A program made the position numbers and the translations under genes. From Lachnospiraceae bacterium (GTDB lineage Bacteria; Bacillota; Clostridia; Lachnospirales; Lachnospiraceae): DNA of 64,000 nucleotides. The stretch covers positions 124,001 through 188,000 of the forward strand of contig JAQVCT010000003.1 in the NCBI GenBank assembly GCA_028689655.1. Reading direction: 5' to 3'. Each line of letters opens with the position of its first letter. Position 1 is the stretch's first letter. Below, in pieces: positions 27,493-35,862 of this stretch. The notes beneath the pieces are model-generated. The model was given only the letters and a program-made list of their open reading frames with translations, was not told the origin of the DNA and ran no database searches.

Positions 27493-27553
27493 AAAAAAAA
27501 TGCAGGAACACCATAAAATATGATTTTACAACCATATTTTATGGTGTTCCTGC
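27493..27553 (-). terminator. strong terminator after nanK
   Basis: A 21-bp perfect inverted repeat (27502-27522 with 27533-27553, outer arm GCAGGAACACC) with a 10-base loop, followed on the minus strand by eight Ts. It separates the nanK transcript from the nanE operon within the 321-base gap. Confidence 0.9.
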
Positions 27554-27611
27554 TTCTAATCATGTAAACAGCTGCAATATGACTCCTGCCTTTCTATCAC
27601 TATGTTTACCT

Positions 27612-27652
27612 CTATGTCTATCTCTTGTCTATCTCTTGTCTATCTCTGTGTC
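27612..27652. repeat. 11-bp tandem repeat after nanK
   Basis: Roughly three and a half units of TCTATCTCTTG (CAAGAGATAGA in the nanK sense) immediately after the nanK stop. It is non-coding. Confidence 0.75.
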
Positions 27653-27658
27653 TATTTT

Positions 27659-28540
27659 TTACGCCATTATCCTTTTCGCATTCTCCGCTGCGCCAAGCAT
27701 TCCCGCTTTATTTCCAAGCTTTGCCTGAACGATACGGACATTATGAAAGCTGGGCATGGTCTGTCCCCTGACTCCCTTTTTCACACCCTCCAATATCATA
27801 GACTGCTCCATGATACCTCCTCCAAGCACGATCAGGGAAGGATTGAAAATGTGAATCAGTGTGGCTAATCCGTATGTGATCTCCAGAATCCATTGATCCA
27901 GTATGGCACGAATCTCCGGTTCTCCGATTCTGGCAAAGAGATCTCTTCCATTCCCTATTTCCGGGAACTGCTCCTGTGCCCTGCGGACAAGGGCTGTGGT
28001 GGACGCATAGCGCTCGTAACAGCCGCTGAACATATCCTTTTCCGGTTCGCGTGCCTCAGGATGTACGACAATTCCCCCAAATTCTGCCGCCGAGAAATCT
28101 GCCCCGCAATACACTTTATGATCCATGATAATGGCACCGCCCACACCGGTTCCATAGGTCAGACACAGGAAATCCTTATCGCCTGCACCCGCGCCATGAA
28201 CCGCTTCCCCCAGCGCTGCACAGTTCACATCATTATCAACTGCCACAGGCACATGAAATCTGGCTTCGATAGCATCCCTGATGCGTATCCCCGTGTATCC
28301 CGGAATATTATCATTGGCATAAATGATAGCGCCTTCCTTTGCATTCACCTGTCCCGCTGTACTGATTCCCACCGCCTGAAAATCTGAATACTGCTCCAAT
28401 ATCTCCAGCATCCGCCCCAGTACATGCGCGCCTCCGCTCTTTGCCTGCGTATCCCACTCTCTGCATTCCACCAGTTCTCCATCCTGGAAAATACCTGATT
28501 TCATATTCGTTCCGCCTACATCAATTACAGCAATCCTCAT
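27659..28540 (-). CDS. nanK: ROK family kinase, N-acetylmannosamine kinase
   Basis: A 293-residue ROK sugar kinase that phosphorylates ManNAc, linking NanA to NanE. The ATP phosphate loop is DVGGTNMKSGIF at the N terminus; DNDVNCAALGEA near 100 holds the catalytic Asp, GTGVGGAIIMD is near 129, and FNPSLIVLGGGIM near 248. The usual ROK zinc cysteines (CxCGxxGC) are absent. The start at 28540 (MRIAVIDVGGTN) follows GAGGG; the frame to 28603 lacks a ribosome site. It is transcribed separately from nanEA, in the opposite direction to the SGNH gene. Confidence 0.9.
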   Translation of the reverse strand: MRIAVIDVGGTNMKSGIFQDGELVECREWDTQAKSGGAHVLGRMLEILEQYSDFQAVGISTAGQVNAKEGAIIYANDNIPGYTGIRIRDAIEARFHVPVAVDNDVNCAALGEAVHGAGAGDKDFLCLTYGTGVGGAIIMDHKVYCGADFSAAEFGGIVVHPEAREPEKDMFSGCYERYASTTALVRRAQEQFPEIGNGRDLFARIGEPEIRAILDQWILEITYGLATLIHIFNPSLIVLGGGIMEQSMILEGVKKGVRGQTMPSFHNVRIVQAKLGNKAGMLGAAENAKRIMA

Positions 28541-28646
28541 CTTCTCTGTCCCTCTTTTCTGCGTATTCATCCTATTAACTCTCATGGAATATTCTCCATT
28601 CACTCACAGACTGTACACAATTCTTCAATATTCCTATGTTATCTCC

Positions 28647-28675
28647 AAGATAAAAGTTCTACACAGAAAAGTCAA
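28647..28675 (-). promoter_or_regulatory. nanK promoter
   Basis: Minus-strand TTGACT (28670-28675) and TATCTT (28647-28652) with a 17-base spacer, about 107 bases before the nanK start. Confidence 0.5.
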
Positions 28676-28707
28676 TATGAACCTGATTCATGATTGTACT
28701 TTCAAAA

Positions 28708-28743
28708 AAAATGATATCATTTTCATTTCAGAAATGATATCAT
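28708..28743. promoter_or_regulatory. paired ATGATATCAT palindromes between nanK and SGNH gene
   Basis: ATGATATCAT occurs at 28711-28720, extended to a 16-bp palindrome with flanking AAA/TTT (28708-28723), and again at 28734-28743, 23 bases away (about two helical turns). They lie between the two divergent genes and could hold a dimer pair of one repressor controlling both. Confidence 0.5.
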
Positions 28744-28797
28744 AACGATTAATTAAAAATGTTATTTGAAAATTCCAAAAACAGGAGGGCTTATTCT

Positions 28798-29445
28798 ATG
28801 TCTGATATTGTAAAATCTATTGTATGTTTTGGTGATTCCAATACCCACGGTTATAATTCCAAAACAGGTGGCCGGTTCACCCGGCAGGAACGCTGGCCCG
28901 GAATCTTAAGCACTCTTCTCGGTGCCGGTTATGATGTACATGAGGAAGGGTTGTCAGGAAGAACCACCTGTTTTGAAGATCCATTATTCGAAGGGCTGAA
29001 CGGGTATTCCTACCTCATGCCCTGTCTGCTCTCCCACGAACCGGTAGACAAACTGATCATCATGCTGGGCACCAATGACTCCAAGATCCGGTTTGGTGCT
29101 TCGCCTGAGAACATCGCAAGAGGAATGGAACGACTGGTACAGAAGGCAATCCACACTCCGGAAGCCTGGCGCAATGGAGCGGATATTTTAATTATTGCGC
29201 CCCCACCAATCGAGAGTGAATACCTCACCACCTCGGTTGCCGGCGAAATGGGGCCTGACTGTGACCGGAAAACACGCGCTCTTTCACCTCTCTACCAGGC
29301 GGTAGCCCAGCAGAACAAGTGCGGGTTTCTAGATGCCGGAAGTATCCCCGGCATGGGAATGTATCCTTATGACTACATGCATCTGAGTCCGGAGTCCCAT
29401 CAGCTCTTGGCAAAAACACTTGCCGACATCATTCGGAATCAATAA
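28798..29445 (+). CDS. SGNH/GDSL-family esterase, possible sialate O-acetylesterase
   Basis: A 215-residue SGNH hydrolase with all four blocks: FGDSNTHGYN (catalytic Ser, about 11), GLSGRTT (Gly, about 55), MLGTNDSK (Asn, about 87) and DYMHLSPESH (Asp/His, about 193). There is no signal peptide, so it is cytoplasmic. The start at 28798 follows AGGAGGG; an earlier ATG at 28759 lacks a ribosome site. Divergence from nanK suggests removal of O-acetyl groups from imported sialic acid, but arylesterase or acetylxylan-type activity is equally compatible with the motifs. Confidence 0.82.
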   Translation: MSDIVKSIVCFGDSNTHGYNSKTGGRFTRQERWPGILSTLLGAGYDVHEEGLSGRTTCFEDPLFEGLNGYSYLMPCLLSHEPVDKLIIMLGTNDSKIRFGASPENIARGMERLVQKAIHTPEAWRNGADILIIAPPPIESEYLTTSVAGEMGPDCDRKTRALSPLYQAVAQQNKCGFLDAGSIPGMGMYPYDYMHLSPESHQLLAKTLADIIRNQ

Positions 29446-29464
29446 GGTGAGTACCTGACATTAT

Positions 29465-29899
29465 TTATTGTATTTCGTGTTCCATGCGGTGTAATTCATT
29501 TAGAATCCGATTCACATTGTAGATTCCTGTATCCACCTGCTTTTTCGCCTGACTGATCTTGGATTGCACGAACCAGTCCGCTATAAGTCCATCAAAGAAG
29601 AAATCCGCAAATGTAAGGAAACCACCAATGTCGACTTGAAAGTCCTGTAACGTACTTACATCTCGCAGCTCCCGTTGAAATACACCGATCTGATTTTTGG
29701 CAAGTTCAATCTCTCTTCTGGCATTGTCGATCTTCATGTGCTTCCCAAATCCTCCTATAAAATCAAACCCCAGCATGTCTGCAATGCCAAAACTGGAGGC
29801 TGAACTTAACTCCTTTTTGGCATTGTTCAGATATACCAGTGCCTGATTCCCGGCATTGATTGCTTCCCGTAATTCTCTTAACTGTTCTTCCCTATTCAT
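29465..29899 (-). CDS. uncharacterised helical protein
   Basis: A 144-residue protein I do not recognise. It is almost wholly helical, with charged coiled-coil-like ends (about 1-35 and 110-144) and a glycine/phenylalanine-rich middle (FGIADMLGFDFIGGFGKH and GGFLTFADFFFDGLIADW). That middle could bury in a membrane or form a multimer core, but no clear transmembrane span is seen. It is monocistronic, convergent with the SGNH gene, and its leader carries a copy of the two-hairpin repeat element at 29958-30012. Confidence 0.7.
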   Translation of the reverse strand: MNREEQLRELREAINAGNQALVYLNNAKKELSSASSFGIADMLGFDFIGGFGKHMKIDNARREIELAKNQIGVFQRELRDVSTLQDFQVDIGGFLTFADFFFDGLIADWFVQSKISQAKKQVDTGIYNVNRILNELHRMEHEIQ

Positions 29900-29957
29900 A
29901 TGGATTCACCTTTCTGTGAACTATTATTATTCCTGTATCTGATCATTTAAGCATATA

Positions 29958-30012
29958 ATGTCATGCTATACGAGCATTCCTGACTCGATTACTTCATAAT
30001 CAAGTCATATTA
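29958..30012 (-). repeat. diverged single copy of the 57-bp two-hairpin element
   Basis: In minus-strand sense it has a TATAATATGAC box, then a hairpin TTGATTAT-GAA-GTAATCGA, then AGGA and a hairpin ATGCT-CGTAT-AGCAT followed by GAC. It matches the tandem element at 41405-41575, with paired changes in the first stem. It lies upstream of the 144-residue unknown gene. The rest of 29900-30160 is A/T-rich with nothing else identified. Confidence 0.75.
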
Positions 30013-30160
30013 TACCAGCTATTCCCTTTGGGATTCATTAACATTTTATTATTTTTTTGTAAATCAAAAAGCAAATCGCTATAATATCATTGTTTAGCAG
30101 CAATTTGCCTTATTTTTTAACTATTTATTTACTGGAGAGCAACAACTGTTTTTAAATAGT

Positions 30161-30988
30161 CTATATCCTGCCGATCATCTCCGCCACGGAATCCACCAGG
30201 TGTTCTGCGTGGGCTTTCACTTCCTCCACCGCATCGTGAAAGGTATAGGAATGCTGCACTGCTTTCAGCATCTCCATATCATTGTAGGAATCTCCTATGG
30301 CAAAGCAATTCTCCTTTGGAATGTGCAGATAATCTCTCAATTCTTCAATGCCTGTCCCCTTGGAGCATCCTGCTGCCACCATATCAACATCATTTTTATT
30401 CTGATACCCCGTGATGGAAGTGATCCGCTGCTGTTCAAGCCAGGCTACGAACTCGCCGGCTTCCTCCACCGTCTCAAAGTGTGCGGATACGCCGAAGATA
30501 TCCTCCTGCACTTCACTGAGATCCTTCACCGGAACCATCGCTAACGCATACGCCGGATTGGGTTTCATAGAATATACCTGATGCAGGGTCTGGAATACGA
30601 TTCTCGAAGAATCCTCCATCTGATCCAGCAGATTCTGAATGTGTTCCTTCTCCATGGGGTGGCTTACTATCACATCATATGCCTCTGCTTCATGGGCCTT
30701 ATCATTGGCTTCTGAGATACCTTGCTGTATTTCTCCGCCAGATCGTCTCTTCCCTATGATCAATGCACCTGTGCTGGCGATGAGGTAATCCCAGTCAATG
30801 TGATTCTCCAGAGGTTTGGTGAGCCAGCTCACAGTTCTTCCGGAATTCACCACCAGGAGATTTCCCTTATTTTGAAACTCTCTGATTGCCCCAATGTCAC
30901 TTTCCCGAAATACACGTTCCTTTCCCTCCGTAAATAATAATGTTCCATCCAGATCTGATATCAAAAGCTTACATGTTGTGTTTGGCAT
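30161..30988 (-). CDS. HAD superfamily hydrolase (Cof-like), trehalose operon
   Basis: A 275-residue HAD phosphatase. Motif I SDLDGTLLFT is near residue 10, motif II VNSGRT near 46, motif III Lys near 202 and motif IV AIGDSYNDMEMLKAVQ near 228, with a large type IIB cap between. It starts 13 bases after the phosphotrehalase gene and is probably co-transcribed. Dephosphorylation of a sugar phosphate to relieve accumulation is possible; the substrate is not known. Confidence 0.88.
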   Translation of the reverse strand: MPNTTCKLLISDLDGTLLFTEGKERVFRESDIGAIREFQNKGNLLVVNSGRTVSWLTKPLENHIDWDYLIASTGALIIGKRRSGGEIQQGISEANDKAHEAEAYDVIVSHPMEKEHIQNLLDQMEDSSRIVFQTLHQVYSMKPNPAYALAMVPVKDLSEVQEDIFGVSAHFETVEEAGEFVAWLEQQRITSITGYQNKNDVDMVAAGCSKGTGIEELRDYLHIPKENCFAIGDSYNDMEMLKAVQHSYTFHDAVEEVKAHAEHLVDSVAEMIGRI

Positions 30989-31001
30989 ATCCTGTCATCC
31001 T

Positions 31002-32690
31002 TTATTTACTAATATTTGTATCCACTGCACTGTCAGCCAATACAATGGATTCATAGGGACGCAGCACCAGTGCCTGATCTTCCTCTGTTGCTCTCTGCCA
31101 ATCCTGGTAGTTTCCTATGAGATAAGAAAATTTACTGTCCAGCTCCTGCGTCTTCAACCTTACTTCCTGGTCTGTCAGGTTATTATATACCAAAAGTCTC
31201 TGCTTTCCAAGTGTTCTTCGATATGCCAGTACTGATAAATCTTCCTGATGCATAAATGCGATCTCTCCGTCAGCGATGATTTTCTTTTCTTTTCGAAGCT
31301 GTATTAATCTTTTGTAATATACAAGGATAGAATCCTGTTCCTTCCCTTCCTTCTCCACATTGATGTAGGTATGATTTTCCGGTACTTTCAGCCAGGAAAT
31401 ACCCTCCGTAAATCCTGCCTCCTGTTCCCCCGTCCACTGCATGGGGGTACGCCCGTTATCTCTGGAACGCCTGGATAAAATCTCCAGTGCCTCCCCTGCG
31501 CTCTTTCCATTCTGAAGCATAATCTCGTAATAGTTGGTGCTCTCCACATCGCGATAATCCTCAATGGTGTCATAGCAGGCATTGGTCATTCCGATTTCTT
31601 CTCCCTGAAACAGATAGGGTGTTCCTCTCATGAGATGGATGCAGGTCGCCAGCATTTTTGCCGATTCTTTCCAGTACTTTCTATCATCCCCTAATCTGGA
31701 CACGATGCGGGGCTGGTCATGGTTGCACCAGAATACGGCTTCCCATCCATTTTTCTCCTGCATCGCCAGCTGCCAGGTAGTGAACAGATTCTTCAATTCG
31801 CCATAATCCGGGGCTTTCAGTTCCCATTTATTGCCATCCTTATAATCCACTTTCAGGTGCTGGAAGTGAAATACCATGGACAATTCCTTTTTCTCCAGAT
31901 CAGGGTTCGTATAGCGGATGCAGTTATCCAGGGTGGTGGAGGACATCTCCCCCACAGTGACCATATCCTGGATACCCGTATCTCTCACCAGCTCCTGGAG
32001 GTATTCATGGACATGGGGACCATCTGTATAGAACCGTCTGCCGTCTCCTGTGGTGTCATTCTCCAAGATCTCCGGTTTCGAGATGAGATTCACCACATCA
32101 AAGCGAAATCCCCTGATTCCTTTTTCTTTCCAGAAGCGGATGACCTTTTTCAGTTCTTCCCGCACCTCCGGATTATCCCAGTTGAGATCCGCCTGGGTCA
32201 CGTCGAACAGATGGAGATACCATTTGTGTAAATGTGGCACATATTCCCATGCATTTCCACCGAATTTTGACTCCCAGTTGGTGGGCGGTGTGTCCGGCTC
32301 ACCATCCCTGAAAATATAATAGTTCATGTATTTCTCATCCCCCTGCAAAGCGCGCTGGAACCATGCATGTGCGGTGGATGTGTGGTTGAATACCATATCG
32401 AACATCAGTCCGATCCCATGTGTCTTCGCCTCACGGATCAGTGCCTCCACATCCTCCATCGTGCCGAATACAGGGTCGATGGCTGTATAATCCGCCACAT
32501 CATAGCCGTTGTCATTCATGGGAGAGGTAAAAAAGGGAGTCAGCCATAAATAGTCCACGCCCAGATCTGCCAGATAATCCAATTTTTGCCGAACCCCGTT
32601 AATATCTCCCAGCCCATCTCCGTTGGAATCCTTAAAAGATTTTGTATAAATCTGATAAATCGTACTATTTTTAAAATTCTGCTTTTCCAT
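31002..32690 (-). CDS. treC: alpha,alpha-phosphotrehalase (trehalose-6-phosphate hydrolase), GH13
   Basis: A 562-residue cytoplasmic GH13 enzyme cleaving trehalose-6-P to glucose and glucose-6-P. Conserved regions are DMVFNHTS (about 98), the nucleophile in RGFRFDVVNL (about 198), the acid/base Glu in TVGEMSS (about 250) and FWCNHDQPR (about 325). Oligo-1,6-glucosidases share this fold, but placement directly after a trehalose-type EIIBCA and near a TreR-like regulator favours phosphotrehalase. Confidence 0.88.
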   Translation of the reverse strand: MEKQNFKNSTIYQIYTKSFKDSNGDGLGDINGVRQKLDYLADLGVDYLWLTPFFTSPMNDNGYDVADYTAIDPVFGTMEDVEALIREAKTHGIGLMFDMVFNHTSTAHAWFQRALQGDEKYMNYYIFRDGEPDTPPTNWESKFGGNAWEYVPHLHKWYLHLFDVTQADLNWDNPEVREELKKVIRFWKEKGIRGFRFDVVNLISKPEILENDTTGDGRRFYTDGPHVHEYLQELVRDTGIQDMVTVGEMSSTTLDNCIRYTNPDLEKKELSMVFHFQHLKVDYKDGNKWELKAPDYGELKNLFTTWQLAMQEKNGWEAVFWCNHDQPRIVSRLGDDRKYWKESAKMLATCIHLMRGTPYLFQGEEIGMTNACYDTIEDYRDVESTNYYEIMLQNGKSAGEALEILSRRSRDNGRTPMQWTGEQEAGFTEGISWLKVPENHTYINVEKEGKEQDSILVYYKRLIQLRKEKKIIADGEIAFMHQEDLSVLAYRRTLGKQRLLVYNNLTDQEVRLKTQELDSKFSYLIGNYQDWQRATEEDQALVLRPYESIVLADSAVDTNISK

Positions 32691-32801
32691 TTTATCCTCT
32701 CTTTTCTCTATTCACCATTTTTTTATTTACTATTTTTTGTTATTTACCATCTATTTTCAGAAATACCACAATCCCATAACGATCTGCCCTCATGAAGAGA
32801 T

Positions 32802-32829
32802 AGAACTTTGCAATCTCTCACAAAGTTCT
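32802..32829 (-). promoter_or_regulatory. intercistronic hairpin between trehalose PTS and treC
   Basis: AGAACTTTG pairs with CAAAGTTCT around a 10-base loop, extendable by weaker flanking pairs (32794-32838). No strong T run follows, so partial termination or mRNA protection is likely. An A/T-rich, loosely repetitive stretch follows to 32750. Confidence 0.5.
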
Positions 32830-32847
32830 GTCTTCTTCATTATAATT

Positions 32848-34791
32848 TCATCCTTTATAAACTGCGATGTTGTCCACCCTGGCGGATACCTCTTTTCCAA
32901 TCAGGAAATCAGGTACCTCTGTATTGCCCAGTTCTGTGATTGCCAGAATGACCATATCAGAATGACCGCTTTTCTTTATTTTCTCTCTGTCAAAGGTGAT
33001 CAGTCTGTCTCCTGTCTTCACCCGCTGTCCCATTTTTACAAAAGATTGGAATCCGTCGCCTTTCATTCCCACGGTATCTAATCCGATATGAAGCAGGATC
33101 TCTGCTCCGTTATCCAGTTTCAGACCACAGGCATGATTACTGTCCTCCATGACCACTGCCACTTCTCCATCTGCCGGTGCATACAGCACGGAATCCCTTG
33201 GGAGGATCGCCAACCCTTCCCCCATCATTTTGGAGGAAAATACTTCATCCGGCACTTCTTCGATTCCAATGACGGTTCCTGATACACAGGCTTTCAGTTC
33301 CTTCACTTCACTGCCCTGATATGCGTCCACCACCATTTTCGGTACATTCACGTCTGCTGCCATTTCCTCATTGCTCTCACCAATATGCTTTTTCTTACCC
33401 ACTGCCAGGGTAATACCAAGTGGCACTACGATAGCGATCAGCATGGCGATGGCAAAGATAAACATATATTTCGGCTGGATGGATAAGATCCCAGGAAGTC
33501 CGCCCACGCCTATGGCATTTGCCATGACACCGCTGGAAACAGATAACACTGCTGCAATGGAGGAACCGATCATCGCTGCCACGAACGGAAATACATATTT
33601 GATATTAACACCGAACATTGCCGGTTCTGTAACGCCCAGGTAACAGGAAATACATGCCGGAATAGATACTTCTTTTGCTCTTGCATCTTTTTTCTGTAAA
33701 AGGATCATGCCTAATACAGCGGATCCCTGTGCGATATTGGATAATGCGATCATTGGCCACAGCGTGGTGCCACCAAAATCGGCAATCAACTGTAAATCAA
33801 TGGCATTGCTCATATGATGTAATCCCGTGATGACAAGTGGTGCGTAGAAGAAACCAAATACTGCCGCAAAAAGACCCTTAAAGCTGGAGGTCAATCCTGC
33901 ATTTACCATGTCTGAGATCCAGGAACCGATGGTCCAGCCGATGGGTCCCAGGATGCCATGTGCCACGATGACAGATAATACCAGAGCTAAAAATGGTACG
34001 ACGATCATGGAGATCACTGCCGGGCAGACTTTACGGAAGAATCGCTCCAGATACACCAATGTAAATCCAGCCAGGATAGCCGGTAATACCTGTGCCTGAT
34101 AACCGATCATATCCATCTGGAAAAATCCGAAGTCCCACTTCGGAATATCCGCCGCCGCTGTGGTAGCCACGCCGTAGGCATTCAAAAGCTGCGGTGATAC
34201 CAGCGTAATACCAAGTACAATACCAAGTGCCTGTGTGGTGCCCATCTTCTTCGTGATGGACCACACGATAGCCACCGGCAGGAAATGGAATACCGCCTCA
34301 CCGATCAGCCACAGAAAACTGTGAATCCCTGCCCAGAACTGTGATACCTGTACCAGTGTCTGTGTGCCCTCATTGAAAAATGCAATCTCCCCGATAATGT
34401 TTCGAAATCCCAGGATAAGACCACCTACGATGATAGCCGGAATCAAGGGAGCGAAGATCTCTGCCAGATTGGTCATGACTCTCTGTATCACATTCTGATT
34501 ATTCTTTGCGGCACTCTTTACCGCATCCTTGCTGACACCTTCAATCCCCGCCACAGCGATAAAATCATTGTAATAAGTACTTACCTCATTCCCGATAATG
34601 ACCTGGAACTGTCCCGCCTGGGTAAAGGTACCTTTTACTGTTTTCAAGCCCTCGATTTTCTTCACATCCGCCTTCTTTGGATCTGTCAGCACGAACCGCA
34701 TGCGCGTGACACAGTGTGATACAGCAGAGATGTTTTCTTTTCCCCCAACATACTGCAATAATTCTTTTACTTCCTCTGTGAATTTTGCCAC
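32848..34791 (-). CDS. treP: PTS trehalose-specific EIIBCA
   Basis: A 647-residue fused permease. EIIB (about 1-85) has the active Cys in SAVSHCVTRMRFVL near 26. EIIC (about 105-465) has about ten hydrophobic segments and the CYLGVTEPAMFGVNIKYVFPF sugar-site motif near 383. A glucose-type EIIA (about 495-647) has its phospho-His in ILLHIGLDTVGMKG near 572. The domain order fits sucrose/trehalose-family EIIBCA. The start is GTG at 34791 with AGGAGG 7 bases upstream; an ATG 18 bases earlier overlaps the ribosome site. Confidence 0.9.
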   Translation of the reverse strand: MAKFTEEVKELLQYVGGKENISAVSHCVTRMRFVLTDPKKADVKKIEGLKTVKGTFTQAGQFQVIIGNEVSTYYNDFIAVAGIEGVSKDAVKSAAKNNQNVIQRVMTNLAEIFAPLIPAIIVGGLILGFRNIIGEIAFFNEGTQTLVQVSQFWAGIHSFLWLIGEAVFHFLPVAIVWSITKKMGTTQALGIVLGITLVSPQLLNAYGVATTAAADIPKWDFGFFQMDMIGYQAQVLPAILAGFTLVYLERFFRKVCPAVISMIVVPFLALVLSVIVAHGILGPIGWTIGSWISDMVNAGLTSSFKGLFAAVFGFFYAPLVITGLHHMSNAIDLQLIADFGGTTLWPMIALSNIAQGSAVLGMILLQKKDARAKEVSIPACISCYLGVTEPAMFGVNIKYVFPFVAAMIGSSIAAVLSVSSGVMANAIGVGGLPGILSIQPKYMFIFAIAMLIAIVVPLGITLAVGKKKHIGESNEEMAADVNVPKMVVDAYQGSEVKELKACVSGTVIGIEEVPDEVFSSKMMGEGLAILPRDSVLYAPADGEVAVVMEDSNHACGLKLDNGAEILLHIGLDTVGMKGDGFQSFVKMGQRVKTGDRLITFDREKIKKSGHSDMVILAITELGNTEVPDFLIGKEVSARVDNIAVYKG

Positions 34792-34855
34792 AATGCTACC
34801 TCCTATCATTCCTCTTCATTATTTACGTTTTTCTCAGTTTCATCAAGTCTTTCAA

Positions 34856-34910
34856 CTTGTTTAAACATGTTTTCTATTTTTACTATATCTTGTTTAAACA
34901 AGTTTGTCAA
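34856..34910 (-). promoter_or_regulatory. trehalose operon promoter with two TreR-type operators
   Basis: Minus-strand TTGACA (34905-34910) and TATAGT (34882-34887) are 17 bases apart. The spacer holds the perfect palindrome CTTGTTTAAACAAG (34889-34902). A second near-copy, CTTGTTTAAACATG (34856-34869), lies just downstream of the -10. Binding of the GntR-type TreR would block RNA polymerase directly. Confidence 0.75.
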
Positions 34911-34948
34911 TATTATTTTGTATTTTAATCAATACTTTTACAAAAAGC

Positions 34949-34988
34949 AAAAAATGGCTGCATGTTCACATTTCGAACATACAGCCAT
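34949..34988 (-). terminator. terminator after treR
   Basis: ATGGCTG-x-ATGTTC pairs with GAACAT-x-CAGCCAT, followed on the minus strand by TTTTTTGCTTTTTG. It isolates treR from the trehalose operon promoter. Confidence 0.85.
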
Positions 34989-35008
34989 CCCTATGAAAGC
35001 TCCGTTTA

Positions 35009-35734
35009 TTATGATTTAATTCTCTGTGCCTGATCATAGAATGTGAAAGAGTCGGGGCGATGCCTTGACTGGGTGTACTCGAACATGATTCCATCGGCAT
35101 TGTAAGTCATACTGCTGATGACAGCCAGACAGTTATACCCTTTGAGATCCATGTATTTTGCATCAATTTCTGTCATTCGCTCCACTGTCACTTTTCTCTT
35201 GGTGGTGACGATACTCTCGCCCAATATCCCCTCCAGGTACTCATAGACCGACTTCTCCGCTATCTCCGGAGTCAGATCCCTTACCACAGATTTCAGAAAA
35301 TAGTTATGATCGATAATCAATGCCTGTCCCTCAATATAGCGGACTCTCTGCAAATAATAGATTTCCGCTCCCAGGGGAAATGAGGTGCGCGCCTGTATCT
35401 TCTCATCCACCGTTAATTCTGCAAAGCATACCACTTTCGTGGTGTAGGATTTCTTATTTCTTGCCACAGCTTCTTTCAGACTCTCGATGCCGCTGAGCAT
35501 AAATTCCGACTGTTCATAGGGTTGGTAAATAATACGGACGCCCTTTCCGTGAATGCTCTGCACATACCCGTCATCTGCCAGCTGTTTAATGGCACGGCGC
35601 ACTGTGTTCCTGGAACAGTCAAACTGCTCAATTAAGATATGCTCCGACGGCATAAGACTCTGATATTCATATTCTTTCTGTTCGATTCTCTCCCTCAATG
35701 TACGGTAGATCTGATCATATTTTGCTCCCGGCAT
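35009..35734 (-). CDS. treR: GntR/HutC-family trehalose operon repressor
   Basis: A 241-residue repressor with a winged-helix GntR domain (about 3-70, DQIYRTLRERIEQ...LIEQFDCSRNTVRRAIKQLADDGYVQSIHGKGVRI) and a UTRA ligand domain (about 95-235). TreR proteins of this type release DNA on binding trehalose-6-P. The start at 35734 has GGGAG 8 bases upstream. It is transcribed alone, upstream of the trehalose operon, with its own operator pair. Confidence 0.88.
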   Translation of the reverse strand: MPGAKYDQIYRTLRERIEQKEYEYQSLMPSEHILIEQFDCSRNTVRRAIKQLADDGYVQSIHGKGVRIIYQPYEQSEFMLSGIESLKEAVARNKKSYTTKVVCFAELTVDEKIQARTSFPLGAEIYYLQRVRYIEGQALIIDHNYFLKSVVRDLTPEIAEKSVYEYLEGILGESIVTTKRKVTVERMTEIDAKYMDLKGYNCLAVISSMTYNADGIMFEYTQSRHRPDSFTFYDQAQRIKS

Positions 35735-35754
35735 TTTACTGTCTCCCTGGTTGT

Positions 35755-35774
35755 TTATACAACTAGTTATACAA
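35755..35774 (-). promoter_or_regulatory. candidate TreR autoregulatory site
   Basis: TTATACAA is repeated directly at 35755-35762 and 35767-35774, separated by CTAG, giving an AACTAGTT palindrome in the middle. It lies about 20 bases before the treR start. The sequence differs from the CTTGTTTAAACAAG sites at treP, so it may be a separate regulator's site. Confidence 0.4.
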
Positions 35775-35862
35775 TATTCTCCTGCGAAATGCAACGTAAC
35801 GATTAAATGAACTCTATCCTTTAGGACGAAACCATACTTTGTTCTTTGAATAATACGATTCT

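Noticed and set aside
31002-32690. Oligo-1,6-glucosidase or sucrose-6-phosphate hydrolase
   Set aside because: Motifs alone do not exclude a 1,6-glucosidase, but a trehalose-type EIIBCA, a TreR-like repressor and shared operators point to phosphotrehalase; a sucrose enzyme would be GH32.
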